Of a stretch of DNA of 64,000 bases, positions 22,911-35,411 are shown one piece after another. Every line of letters starts with the position of its first letter. Position 1 is the stretch's first letter. Origin of the DNA: Podaxis mareebaensis (taxonomy: Eukaryota; Basidiomycota; Agaricomycetes; Agaricales; Agaricaceae). Under the pieces are notes generated by a model. The model was not told the origin of the DNA, did not search any database, and was given only the letters and a program-made list of their open reading frames with translations. Where the stretch lies: NCBI GenBank assembly GCA_018524725.1, contig JAEUWP010000337.1, positions 1 to 64,000 of the forward strand. Reading direction: 5' to 3'. Both the position numbers and the translations under genes were made by a program.

Positions 22911-25900
22911 ATGTCATCATCCATCGCTCGCCGTTCCATTGACGAGGACATCCTCAGTGACGAAGGGCGTAGCCTTGGTGCGAGGGATTATTTTCTTTCT
23001 ACAACACGTGTTTATCATAGGAGAGGCCAGACTCTGACATTGATGATTCTGATGAAGCACTCGAGCTCTCAGACGATGAAGAAGAGGAAGTAGAGAGCGA
23101 TGGAGAAGACGATCTACCTACACTCGAAGAGGCAAATGCGGAAAGGGAAATCGAGGGTGACTTTGAGAAAGTACTGCTTTCCTATACTGGTCCACTAATA
23201 TTGATACGTCTATGCAGTCGTTTGATCCAGAATATCCGACAAAATGAAGGGAGCAATAATTCTGGTATGTTGTCTCGGGACTGGGATATCAACATAGAGG
23301 AGAGGGAGGCCGAGTTCCGAGATGACCTTCGAGCGGCTTCTGGGATTGGGAAAAGACGTCGCAAGGTGTGCGCTCGTATAGTCTACGACCGCGAGCTTTG
23401 GCTGATGTCGCACTGCGCAGAAAGGACGGACGGCTGGGCCCGTGCTCTCCCAGCAAGTCCAAGCTATGATAGGAGCAGGCAATCAAGCATTCGTCGACAA
23501 CAATATACCAGAAGCTATCAGGATCATGCAAGAGGTTATTCGTATTGAACCTCGTGCCACGGCAGCGTGGTCCGTACTAGCAAATTGTTATGAAGACATG
23601 AATCAGAGTGAGAGAGCTCTACAAATCCGGATCATGGCCGCTCACCTTCGTCACGACGCCGAAGAGTGGGACGTGCTGGCTCGACAATCCAGGTAACTCA
23701 TGCACAGCATATACGGATTATTTCGATTTACCAAGCAAATTTTCAGGGATCTTGGCTACACTCAACAGGCCTTGTACTGCTACCGGAAGGCTTACAGCCT
23801 CGATCCCACAAATGTTGATGCTCTTTGGGATCGAGCTTCCTTGGCGAAGAGTATCGGAGAGTACAAAACTGTATGTATGGGTTTGATTCACTCCAGTAGT
23901 TCCATTCATGCATTTTTACAGGCCCGCAATGCGTTTCTGGCGATTCTGAAACGGTTTCCTCACGATCTAAGCGTGCTCCGCGAATTACACACGATCCTCG
24001 TCGAGCTCTCTGATCTGACCGGTTGTGCAGAGCTATTTCAACAGGCATTCGACCACTATCAAAGACTTTATCCCTCGGGATTCGCTCTTGACCCTGCTAC
24101 TAACGTGACGATCGAAGGTGGAGGATTTGGCAATCTCGAGCTTCTCTTACTCGCCGACTTGTACAATACTCTAGGCGAGCATGAGAGCGCTATTGAAGTC
24201 ATCCGGAAGGGCACACGGTGGCTTCAAGGACGAGCTGAACAGAAATATTGGGACCTTTGTGAGGATGACAGGGAATATGACTTGCCCGAGTGGACGACGA
24301 GAGTGGGGAGTGGAGGAGAGGACGCAACGGAAGTGACATCTGGAAGATTTCCACTTGATATCAACGCCCGACATCGCCTGGCCGTCGCAAGAATTAAATT
24401 GGGAGAAGTCGAGGAAGGGAAGGTGAGCAGCCATTTTCTCTGCTCTTATGGGCAGTTGCTGAACGAACCAAGTTGCATGCTAGTGTCATCTTGTCTCAAA
24501 ACGTCAAAGATTTTGCCGTCCTATTCGCTGAAATTGCGGATGCGTATTTCGAGAAGCAGCTATGGGCGGAGGCGAGACCGATATATGAGTTACTTGGAGG
24601 GGACCCTGAAGTGCGTTTTTCCTGAGCTCCTACCATTCAGATCTGATCTGTCATTCTAGACGAGCGGTTTGTATATTTTACTTCAAACTGCGGCATGTCG
24701 TCGCATGCTGGAAGAACTCAAAGAGGCTGCAGAAGTTTATGAGCATAGTGAGTTTCCCAGGCCGCTCTTGTGTGAAAGGCCGTTTATCCCTTCCTGCCTT
24801 CCTCCAGTCAAATCTATTGATCCCACAAATAATGATGCAAAGATGAAGCTCGCCGAGATTTACGAGATAATGAACGAACCCCGTAAGGCGCTCGAGCTCG
24901 TCTATGAAGGTAGTTCCTTGTCGGCCTTGGTCACAATATCCTGGACTTAGACTACGTCTTACAGTCATCGACTCCCGGAAGCGTCGCGGAAAGGGAGATA
25001 CTTCAAACCAGACAGAGGATCAGCCGCACGTCGGCTCCACTTCACTATTCGAGGAGAGAACTCAACCTAAGACCAAAATCCAGCCTCGTGCACCAAGACT
25101 GACGCATGCGCAACTCAGAGAGCTTGAAGCACAGAAAGAAAAGGAAGTCATTCGGGGTTATCAACGTATACAGGAACTGTGGCCGAACATGCTTGCCGGG
25201 GAACCAGAGGCGGAAAAGGAGTGGCTGACCGAAGCTGAGAAACTTGTTGAAACGTTCAGAGAAACACGAAACTTGTTTTTGACGAGCCGAGTAAGCTATC
25301 TCTAATGATCAGCGGACAACTGTTTAATGCATGCTCGTAACAGACACACCCGTTCCGAGGGATGTTCCCAAGGAAGAGAACTAAACAGCAGGTGGAAATT
25401 GAGGCCGATGAAGATAGAATGGCTTCTCGACTGCAACTGGATCTAGGTGGGTTAGCAGCCACTATCACTCTAGCGAGACCATGCGGATAAAATATTATGT
25501 CAGGACGTGAAGACCTTGCCAAGAAGGCCACGAAAAGGGGAGAAAAACCAGGAGCTGTCGAAGTTTTTAGAGGTGTCTCGTTCGATGATTGGCTACGAGT
25601 GTTTATGCAAGTAAGCGTTCATCCCTTTTATCACTGTTCTCAGTTTCTTATATTTCTTTTATGTTACGGTTAGTATTCGTTCCTCCTGACAAAACAAGGA
25701 CAGTCGGATATTGCATATGAGGTCTTGAACCATATCCTGCTCTCCAATGCCTATCAAACTCGTGCTAGGCAGGATGTGATTCGATTGTCGCTCATCAGTG
25801 AGTGCGCGATTTCCTAATGACAGGACGCCCTAGAATCAACATTTGTAGCTGTGGCCATTGCTATCAGAGATTACCGGACAGCAGTAGAACATGCGAGAAA

Positions 25901-26920
25901 ACTCATCACGGCCCATCAATTTAACAACGAACCTCTCCGTATCTTGGTCGCGAGCCTTTCGAGTGGACTCCTCCCAACTGATGCCTTCATAACGTCGACT
26001 CTCCAGAAGCACCTATTTAGGGAGATGAAGCTATCAGATACAGCTGTCAAACACCCAGAGATGCTCAAATGGAACCCACTCAATAAACGTTATGCGCCTA
26101 CCGGATTCAAGGCAACCGAGCAGGAGGAGGAAGAAAACGATGATATTAGTAGAGACGCTGAAACTGCTGCCCCTTCGACTTCAGCCACGGCCTCTGAAAC
26201 CTCTCCTGAGAAGGCGAATCTTCCCCCTATTCCAACAAAATTCAATCCTGTCATCGTAACAATCTACGGACAGATTTGTATCGCTGCGAAGAGTTATCAG
26301 AGCGCTATCTGTGCGTCACGTTTCAACCTTTTCCAGGTCGTTGCAACTGACTCGAAACCATTCTCCCAAGTTTATCTTTTGCATGCATATGATTATCGTC
26401 CTGACGATCCGATGGTTTGCCTCTGTCTGGCCATCGCCTCGATCGGGCGGGCCATGCAACGTCAGTCGGACAATAGGCATCATCTCATCACCCAGGTTCG
26501 TTCTATGTTATTTAACTTGGAGCTGTATCGACGGATTTCGTCAGGCTATGGCATTTTTGACGAAGTACAGAAGTCTAAGGGGAACGACTCCATATAGCCT
26601 TGGAGAGGTAGAGTTCAACTTTGGACGCGCTTTCCATCAACTTGGTAATTGGGATCCCAACATATGAATCCTTCCGGTCATTAAGGATATCCATAGGCTT
26701 GTTCTCTCACGCCGTCAAGCAATACCAGAGAGTAATTGAAATGGCAGAAAGCGGTCAGGTACAGATTTCTATCCCTATTCGTCCTCGCTTGTTAGACTGA
26801 AACGTTCCCCAGGATGATACATTCGTACGGGAGGCGGCATACAACCTTTCACTAATTTACGTTCTTACCGGAGCAACGCCTTTGGCCGACAATTTGTATC
26901 GCCGGTGGCTTTCGATATGA
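22911..26920 (+). CDS. TFC4: TFIIIC TPR subunit (TFC4 / GTF3C3)
   Basis: RNA polymerase III transcription factor subunit that binds the A-block side of tRNA promoters and recruits TFIIIB. Eighteen exons start at 22911, 23031, 23231, 23421, 23747, 23922, 24473, 24660, 24808, 24965, 25344, 25504, 25674, 25849, 26371, 26545, 26697 and 26813; the last ends at 26920. They join to 1027 aa without stops. The N-terminus is acidic (SDIDDSDEALELSDDEEEE) and followed by the family-typical DDLRAASGIGKRRRK. TPR repeats follow, for example AGNQAFVDNNIPEAIRIMQEV, DLGYTQQALYCYRKAYSLDP and VYEHIKSIDPTNNDAKMKLA. A mid-protein PRLTHAQLRELEAQKEKEV helix and a C-terminal TPR block (NFGRAFHQLGLFSHAVKQY) complete it. 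The acceptors at 23030 and 23230 were picked to hold the frame; nearer AGs would give stops. Confidence 0.93.
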
Positions 26921-27287
26921 AACTCCAGTCGAGAATTTCCTGGGTTTCCCACAAAGTTCCACCCCCGAGAAGGGTTTTCTCGGTGGCCGGTCTGGGAATA
27001 AGAGAAGCTAAGGAAGCATATGACGTGGTTCACGCAGGGAGCGCCGCTGTAGAATTGTTGACATTTGTACTCCGACATATTTGTTCTGACTTCCCCACCC
27101 CTCCCCTTGCTGAAAGTGGATGTAGCTAGTGCTCAGAGCGTTTATCTTGACTGCGACACGCGATTTTCTGGGTATTCTTTTACTGCCGTATAGCTGATGA
27201 GAGTGCACCCATTTGGCCTATTCGATCATACAATGGTCTGCCGATCAATGCATTATCCCAATGCCAAATTTGCTTGATGTAGTGACT

Positions 27288-28579
27288 CGGTATATCTCAC
27301 AATTCCAGTTAACCTAACAGATATATATCCTGTGTTCATAATGCTTTGTTGATCCTTGTTTGGGTGTTCATGCAAGATGGGCACCCATTCTAGCACCAGA
27401 ATGTGCAAGAGAATTTCCTTAGGACATAGTCTTGTAAATGTATAGGTGTCATTTGATCAATGTAAAATATACACTTAGTTCTAGCTGAAACAGTGTATTA
27501 TCAATTGTCAATGTGTGTAAGGGATGCATTAGATTAGGTTTTCCCAGTGATGGCAGCCTCATTGTAAGGGCTGAGCCCTTACTATAATGTTTCATTTAAT
27601 TTTTCTTGTCTTGATGTCATTCATTAAATAATTATTTCCTTAATTCTCTTGTTTGTCATCAGCTTTGATGGATTACTCAATCCACCAATCATACATTCCT
27701 TATGGCTTTTATCATCAGCTGTCATTAGGACAGCTGACCTTATACCTACACTATGTACATCCCAATACATTGGGCTTATAGTATGTCAGTGTGAACCTAA
27801 GGTCAAAGCTCCAGTAAACCTCATTGGGTTTACACTCATGTGAGCCATCAATGTTTGTAGCTTTTCCTTAGGTCTTTACTTTCATCAACTCACCCTATAT
27901 TTGTGTAGCCAGCGGTGCTCTATATAACTGGTCTTGCACACTTGGGCACAATGATCTAAGACTCAACAACCTTGTGAGACCCCTTAGGTCTTACAATGTG
28001 CTATGCTTGATCCAGGATATAGGGTGCCTTCCAACACCTTTCTAGAGTGTTTCTGCCTGTGTTTCAGCTGTTTGGTATCCAAACTGAGAGCAAGTGATCT
28101 GGGAAGATATGGTAATGCACAGACTGCAGTGAAGTTTTGCAATGGCTTAGTCAAAGCTGGAAGGTCATTGGATCATTGTAATGAGTATAAATAATGTGTT
28201 ACTGATACCATCACAAGATCTTATTTAAGGAGCCCCTAGATCATATTGTGACATTAGATCACAGCTTAATTCTAGAATGCAACACAGGCAGTGACAATGG
28301 TGGGAGGGATCTGAACAGTGACACATTCAAAACATGCTGCAAGCACATGCCCATCAGCTGAAAGTGAGGCCCTGTACACCCTACAGGTGTTTGAAGTCTC
28401 AAACTGTCACTCCTTAAACACAAATGTAGGGAAGCATTGATGCTCAATGAAAAATAAGCCTCTCAAAGCACACATGAAAATTGATGGCTCACTAAACAAG
28501 GTTCTATTACTGTTGCAGGAAAAACATCTACATTTGATCCCACCAAGACCAAAAAGATACAGACCATAAGATGGCAAAT
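27288..28579. repeat. CpG-depleted AT-rich block, probable decayed repeat
   Basis: Across roughly 1290 bases I find only one CG dinucleotide (near 27912), whereas flanking genes have many. TG and CA are abundant. No coding frame is supported. A TATATAA at 27921-27927 and a near-palindrome GTAAGGGCTGAGCCCTTAC at 27564-27582 are present. The pattern fits a former transposon or LTR whose methylated cytosines mutated to T. I could not define ends or target-site duplications, so the element class is unknown. Confidence 0.6.
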
Positions 28580-28813
28580 CGGTTGGCCATCTCCTATTTC
28601 CATCCATATTCCACTCAGTCCCTAAACTGGTGACAATTGCAGACCATAACTATCCTCCAGAAAATAGAGACAATAATCAAATTGAAGCGGACAGACACCA
28701 CCCTAAACAACAGCCACAAGGGTATCTATGTATAAATTAGATAGAGGGAAATGATATCGCAACAAGGGGATCCCAAGCCAACATAAGTGATCAAGAAACA
28801 ACGGAGAACTAGC

Positions 28814-29843
28814 TCAAAGGAGGGAGGAAGCAACAGCCATTAAACCAGCGACTACGGCAAAAAGACCGGAGGACGCGCTGCTGACACCCCGGGCAGCTCC
28901 TGAATGGAAGGTACCTTGCTTGATGCCACCAGCAGCCTGCACGGCACCATTCAAGAAGTTGGCACCGCACTTCTGTTGAATGGCACCGACTAACTCGTTC
29001 TGACCACCGAGCAAAATGCTGTTAGATAAGCCAGGTCCGTAAAGCACATCAGACTCGAAGCTGAAGTAGCCAGTAAGGACATTGCGAGTGCAGGTAGTGC
29101 AAAGGATAGCAGATTCCATATCAGGCTCACGGAGGAGGAAGGGGATATTGCTGGAACGGAACGTGGTGAGGTTGGCAACAATGGCATCTTCCGCACGGCG
29201 GGAGTAGGAGCCCGAAGAGGACGAATAAGAGAGGGAGCCAGAAACTTGGCTGAGATCGAGACCGGCTGACGATGCGAGTGCGCTCTTGATGGCAGTTGAT
29301 GTAGAGCCACTGTCGGCAAGGAGGCAATAGTTGCTGCTATCGTCCTTGGCACAGATGGCCGCCTTCAAGGGTGTGATGACATAAAGAGCGTCATAAATGT
29401 TGCGGACTTGTTGGTTGGGGTTGCTGGAAAGCTCGGCGGAGCAAGCGGCGTAGAAGTCAGTCAGCTTGCCCCTGATGAGACTATCTGGGCAAGCCGAAGA
29501 GGCTGAACCGGTGCAGATGCTGTCAATAGCGCCAGTGACCTCTGCCTTCGAGGGTGACGAGGATGCGCTTCCGCCAGGCCCGAAGTTTTGGGTGGCTTGG
29601 ATCAAGGACTTGGTGCAAGCAGTGAGCGAAGGATCACTGTTGAACGAGGTGATGAATTCGCTGCATCCAGAGCTGATACCGCTAGGGACGAGAGGATTCC
29701 CCGATGCTTGGGGGGCTGCAGCACTTGAATACTAGCAACAGGGCGTAAATAACATGGGCCAAAGCAAGGAGGGCAACACGTACCGAGGACGACTGAGCCA
29801 AAGCCGTCGAAGCAAAAAGGGAGAGAACGGCCAAAGTCTTCAT
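28814..29843 (-). CDS. GPI-type surface protein with DUF7729-like domain
   Basis: Two exons on the complement (29784-29843 and 28814-29731) give 325 aa. The first exon is exactly a signal peptide, MKTLAVLSLFASTALAQSSS. A cysteine-rich ectodomain follows, with SSGCSEFITSFNSDPSLTAC, CPDSLIRGKLTDFYAACSAEL, YDALYVITPLKAAICAKDD and CTTCTRNVLTGYFSFE. The C-terminus is a Ser/Ala linker and a hydrophobic tail (SGLFAVVAGLMAVASSLL), as for GPI attachment. This arrangement matches the DUF7729 family of fungal cell-surface proteins (from memory). Function is unknown; a cell-wall or surface role is inferred from the signals. Confidence 0.83.
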
Positions 29844-31390
29844 ATCTACGTGTGTAGAGTAACGAGTGGACGCGTTTACTGTCGGCGGCGACGAAAAAAC
29901 GGTGGGAGAAAAGATTTAAGGATGGGCGGCGGTGGTTGCTGGGAAGGAAGGGGTTAACCCCTCCCTATTGTTTGGTCAACATTGGCCACATGTCAAAATA
30001 AGTACAAATAGAAACAGTGGCACGTTGAGCCCTGGTGCTCGGGGTCGAGCCCTTTCTGAATTATTCGCTCCACTCATTGCGTCCGCTCCCATTCTAAGTA
30101 CGAAGACTAGAACAAACCAAAATATTGGCCCACGGGACTCCTTAACCTCTACTTACGTCTCACCACGCGTTGTCTTGGGAGAAATGCCCTGCCGTGTCAA
30201 CGATTGGCTTGTCAGAACCTTGGCATTTGATGCCATCGTTCAGCGGAGTATGTAATGCTGGACCTAATTTTAGTGTCAAAACCCGAGCACATTAGGTCTT
30301 CAGACCTTTCTATCTTTTGTGGTTCTACGTCTCGGCTTCTCCGGCAATCCAAGATTTAAGTTCTAACGGTGTATCTCTCGAGATTACTGGTCGGGCATCT
30401 GCGCATGGGAAGAATCCTCTAGGAATATCAGAACCCTATCAAAACATCGTCCATGCTCTTGCTCACACCACCTCCAGGTGTATGCAAAGCACTCATCAAC
30501 TATTGCCAAGTGATCCATGAAAGACGCCTTCGAATATCGAAGATTTCACCGCCGCCGTCTCCGCGAAACCATCGACTGTCCAGCGGCCTAACAGGATGTG
30601 ATCTCCTCTCTTGGTGTCCGGTTGACCCACCACGGACTGTGGCTTGGGCCAACTCCCATCTCGGCTCACTTGCGCTAGTTCCGGTGACTCTAGGCATTCA
30701 ATGTTCTGTCATCACAAAGTCATAGCCCCCCCTGATTCTAACCGCAGTCTCTTTCGCTCACCTGACAAGTTGGATCACGAAACCTTATCAGGTTCTACTC
30801 ACAACAACCTACACCTACTTGGTCTCTCAGTCACCAGCGAGGTTTTGTCCGCCAACGTGGATCACATTAACCAAAGCCTCCAAACATCACTCCAACTCCA
30901 ACTCGCCCTTGATCGGCGTTGCAGCCCATTCCCTCCACCAAAGGCGCGTGACTCGTGTTGTATCCCACACCGTTCTCATGAGTGATCGTGATCATGATCG
31001 ACCCGGGAAAAAGTACACCCCATTCTTCAGAAGATGCCAGCGGACTACGGTAATTACGGAAGAGCCTCCAGCCACGTCGACCTCGAATCTGCCAGAACAA
31101 GTGGTTTACATTGGATCATCGCAATACCAGGCCTGCGATCGCCCCTGGTGCATCTCATAAACGACCGCCGAATTTGTAACCACCTTCGACACAGACCTCC
31201 GTTGTGAAGTGTGGCGTTCAAGACCGCAATCAAACCCTCGCCCATTTTGTATGCGAAAAATGATCCTAAGCGAGGCCATCACCCCAGGCATTTCCCTCAG
31301 CTAATCATCTTCGTGAATAAATAAATGCACGTATCATTTAGAGTGAGAAGGTCGGGCTACAAATACACCACAAGGAACAGGTACAAGAGA
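29844..31390. other. Spacer with no recognised gene
   Basis: Many overlapping short frames on both strands, none with domain features or convincing splice links. The first 150 bases are upstream of the DUF7729 gene. Confidence 0.4.
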
Positions 31391-33522
31391 TCACCACGAG
31401 GTTGAATGATTGGCACGTTTCTGCATGCTGAAAATGCCCTGTACACTGGAAATGTTGTTCGCGGAGCTTGAGCTCGAGCACCAAGTCCCCACAAGGACGG
31501 TCCCGAAACGCATCCTACCCTCGAAGATCCACGTCCCAGGAAGGGCTTCGCCATCCCCTTCCTGCTGCATCCGCGAGAAAGGGAAACGCCAAACGTCAGA
31601 CAATCCACTTCGATGGATAAAAATATAACAAACAGATCTGGACGTACCGGTCCTCGTTTGAGTATAATGGACCCGTCCTTTCGGATTCGCCCCGCATACC
31701 TATATCCACCCCAAGCCTGCGCGTGTTCTCCTAATGTCTACTTGCGCAATTAATGGCTGCTGCTCAAATGACCGTCACTACACACCTCGCCCAATAGCAC
31801 GATGTCCGCGGGCTCCCTCTCCTCCCTCTCTGGTTGATATCCCCCACGCGAATCAGTGCTGACCTTGAACTTCTCATACTTGCGACCGTCAATCTCAAAT
31901 CCGTCCTGTTAAAAGGAACTCGCGATTCAGTGCCGAAAAGCGAAATATACGAAGGACACCGTACCTCCGCTCCCAAACCCATCTTGAGGAGATTCCTCAA
32001 ATCAGATGTGTCCTCCAAACCTGGGAAATTGGGGTAGCCATCGCTGAAACACTGGAATTCCGTGAAAACAGACTGAAGTGGCTTCCGGCCAAGGAAGTCC
32101 GGGAAGGTGGGGTGCTGTCTTTCATGCCCGATGGCGCCGGGTGCCGAGATGACCATTCCTGCGATCTACTAACCCATAAGCACCCCCTATCGTCAGCAAG
32201 GAGGCGCCACGCAGCGAAACCAAACCTTACTGACCATGTAGAACCCCTCCCAGACACCCGACATCATTCCACGCATCGCCGAAAGGGGCTTTACCTCAGT
32301 CGCACCCTCATCTGTAAGCACCATCTTCTGAAACTCAACATCGTGCCTCCTACTCCGCCCCACATCTGTCACAAAAGAAGAATCCCGGTTTTGAGACCAA
32401 GGTGCCGTGTCTGCGAAAAGCGTCGTCCTATATCCCCTGATTTTCCGCACATCTTCTTTTGTCGGCCCGAATCTTTGTATCGTGATGGCGATAGAACGAG
32501 TTTCCGGCAGATGCTCAGGAACGACCATGGGATCGAGTTCCTTAACGCAGAAGTGCAAATGGATAGCTGCAGATGTTGGATCTGGGCACTTGGGAATCCA
32601 TTCGCATCCGTAGATAACTATAGGTTTTGTCTCGTGATGGGTGATAAGTTCGCGGTGCGTGGATTGCGGAATCGCGGCTTGGATACCATTGGTCCCGTTC
32701 GCCTGGTCACGCAGAAGAACGTGTGACAGTAGGAATGAGCCATTGATAGCACACGGGGGCTGAACAAATCAGAGGTGGAAGATGAAAGAAGCAAACAAAT
32801 GAGTTAATGTTTTAGTCCGATGAGCAGGATCAATGGACGAAAGAAATATCAAGATCGTACCCTGTGAACGTTCCTGACGTGGCGTAACAGGAGAGATGTA
32901 AGGGCAACTCTCACACCAGACGACAATGACAAAATATGTTCTGGGTACGGCCCATGAGAAGGGAAGAAGCAGAATAAGATGGGTATCGTGAAACCTTACG
33001 TCGTGTGAGAGTGAAACAAAGCAGCCAGATGACCAGAGACCCAAGTTCATGTCCAGTAACTCCTTCGCACAATATGTCATTCTCGTCCCAAGACTTCACT
33101 ATGTCAAGAAGGTATTCGGGAAGCCCGACATGGCGTAACTGTAATTCGTTTAGACCATCGCTCTCCTGAGCCATCCAGAAGGCTGTCCAGAGGTCTTGTC
33201 GAAGCTCGCTAGACAGAAAGCTTCGGCCCCGTACGCGCTGCAGCATCTTACACCGGAGTACAAGCTCCCTTGCCAGGGCCGAGTCTGTAACCTGAAACTT
33301 GAACCGTCGCGAGATGGCACGAACATCAAATCTGGACCGGAAAATGTCTGCGTAGAGATGAGGGCAGGACCTCACACAAAGGGAGTGGTAGAGCGTAGGA
33401 CTTGTGCAAAGTAACGCCAAGATGCCATGAGGCACACCCAGCGGGGGGCGCGAGTCGATTGTTGTCAGAAGGGCAATGTATTGGAGGATGTCGCAGGGAA
33501 TGGCTTCCAAGTAACTGTCCAT
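31391..33522 (-). CDS. F-box protein of an Agaricomycete family, copy 1
   Basis: Complement exons 33000-33522, 32915-32940, 32235-32759, 31965-32165, 31786-31905, 31648-31716 and 31391-31564 join to 545 aa. The N-terminus LEAIPCDILQYIALL is an F-box-like helix pair, which would dock on Skp1 in an SCF ubiquitin ligase. The middle contains MSGVWEGFYM and the C-terminal half has ADIVLLGE, AWGGYRYAGRIRKDGSIIL and PGTWIFEGRMRFG. The plus-strand gene at 36784 has the same landmarks in the same order (VWEGQFT, DVIIMGE, SSWGQFNLIGRVR, LAGRWRDTL), so they are paralogues. The 26-nt second exon and the acceptors around it are the least certain part. The target is unknown. Confidence 0.72.
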
Positions 33523-34539
33523 GATTGCGCGGTGGTATATCGACGATTTTTGCTAGCCCTTGCTTATAACTACCATCGTAGCGCCCAATCCGAAGCTTAT
33601 GGTGTCATACTCACTCGAAGGCATCTTGCAACGAAGTGACCGGAGCGACTCAGTAATTTTACTTATGCAGTTCTTGCGACTCACAACCCATAACCAGCGC
33701 ACGAACTGGTGATCCGATCTTGAGATGGAGTGTTGCGGTCAACCCCTGGACGATCTTGAGATCCTGTCATTTGTGTTGACCCTAATACTCGGCCAAACAG
33801 TTTGGCCAATTTATCCCCGAGGTGCAAAACGTCCTTGGAACAGTTTGCCTGTGAAATGAAGGTCGTCGAAATCTGACACGTGCGTATGAGCGGCGAAAAG
33901 TAAGTGGCAAGGGGCATCCAAAGACGAAGTGTCAATTGAGTACCGAAACCAGGCGGCGTGGATTGGTTATGATCAAGCCAAGCACCTAGTGACCAGAGCG
34001 GGGAATTGCGTAAGGCGTTCTCATCAAACCTGGAACATTGAAGGAGACGTATCTTGGCTTAGAGTTTGCCCCACGACAACCGAACGCAAACCAAGCACGG
34101 TTCCAGGGGCCAATAATAGCCAGCATGCACTTGAACGAGTCCATGATACGAGCGGACCGAGTGAGTGCAGAACGTTGCTGCTGACAGTCTCGTCCCGAGC
34201 AAGCGCTCATATGCATCATCTAATATTTCTCTGACGGAGTGGTGCGTGGCCTCCCCTGCTCGTCATTTCCGACTCTCCCAAAGGGCCGGAAATGATCAGG
34301 TTTCAAAATGGAGTATGTTGGTGCTTGCTGAGAGAGGTCCCCGATATTAAAACCACGTGTACTAGAGGACATGGTTCCTGATCACCGTTAACGGCGGCTT
34401 GATTACCAAGTTCATCCTCTTCACTGGACGAGGTTATGTCTCTTTGAGGGTAAGGCGTTTATTTGCAACCAGGTGACAATGCAAAAAAAAAAAAGAATCA
34501 CAACCGCGGGGTCTAATAGTCCACAGCACGTATATAGAA
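33523..34539. other. Spacer between F-box copy 1 and EF-1beta
   Basis: Medium-length minus-strand frames at 33681-33935 and 33986-34219 look mildly protein-like but have no recognised domain or supported splicing. A poly-A run of 12 lies near 34483. Confidence 0.35.
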
Positions 34540-35411
34540 CTACAATTCTGTGAAAGATGATAAGACACTGGAAGGCGATGGAAGGGAATACACCTACTCT
34601 GCATAGCAGCGATATCCGAGCTCTGGACATAATCTTCAAGCTCGGCGATCTTCTCCTGCAACTCATCCATGGACACCTTCTCGTCCTCTGCAAAGGCGAT
34701 GAGATCCTCGAAGACGAATGAGGTAATTGAAGGACATACCAACGACAAGAGTGATTTGGAGCTTCTTGATACCGTAACCGATCGGAACAAGCTTGCTAGC
34801 ACCCCACAAGAGACCTTCTTGCTCTATGGCACGAACACCAGCCTCGAGGGCGACCATATCAGTCTCGTCATCCCAAGGCTTAACGTCCAAGGTAACGATA
34901 GACTTTGGAAAGTTGAGCTTTATGATTTAAATTTCCGATCAATGGATACATACCTTGGCGACTGGTTTGGGCTTGCTGGCCTTCTTTGCGTTGTACTCAG
35001 CGATACGCTGTTCCTTGATCCTCTCTGCCTCGGCATCCTCTTCTTCATCAGAGCCGAAAAGGTCGATATCTTCGTCGTCACCTCCTTCATCGGCCTTTGC
35101 GGGGGCAGTCGAAGCACCGCCAATGAGAGCTTCACCAGCAGTGCTGGATCCAGGGAGAGAATCGTGCTCAGCTGAGTAAGACTTGATGTGGGTATACCAG
35201 CGAGCTACGTGTGGGTACGTCGCAGCATCTGGATCTGAGGAGATCGCCTTGAAGACGTGGACGTCGGCTTGGGAAGGAGTGTATCTGTCGGGGGATCGGA
35301 TGAGGGAAATTCATTTACTAGACGACCAAGCGCCCCCACGAGAGCAACATACCCTTCAACGTACGACCTGGTGGCAAGGTGCTCGTTCAATTTTTGGAGG
35401 TTTGCGGACAT
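34540..35411 (-). CDS. EFB1: Translation elongation factor 1-beta
   Basis: Guanine-nucleotide exchange factor for eEF1A. Complement exons 35353-35411, 34954-35284, 34740-34902, 34598-34687 and 34540-34547 join to 216 aa, the usual family length. The N-terminus ([20 protein letters not shown]) is the small GST-C-like region. The acidic linker [19 protein letters not shown] and KIKEQ-type helix follow. The catalytic C-terminal domain has [34 protein letters not shown] and [32 protein letters not shown]. The last exon is only 8 nt: it supplies the final two codons and the stop, and gives the conserved end AAMQKL. The start is fixed by the conserved N-terminus. Confidence 0.95.

Noticed and set aside
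28060..28100. TTGGTATCC near CTGAGAGC as a possible retrotransposon primer-binding site
   Set aside because: Only part matches the initiator-tRNA-type site, and no LTR end or duplicated flank could be placed next to it.
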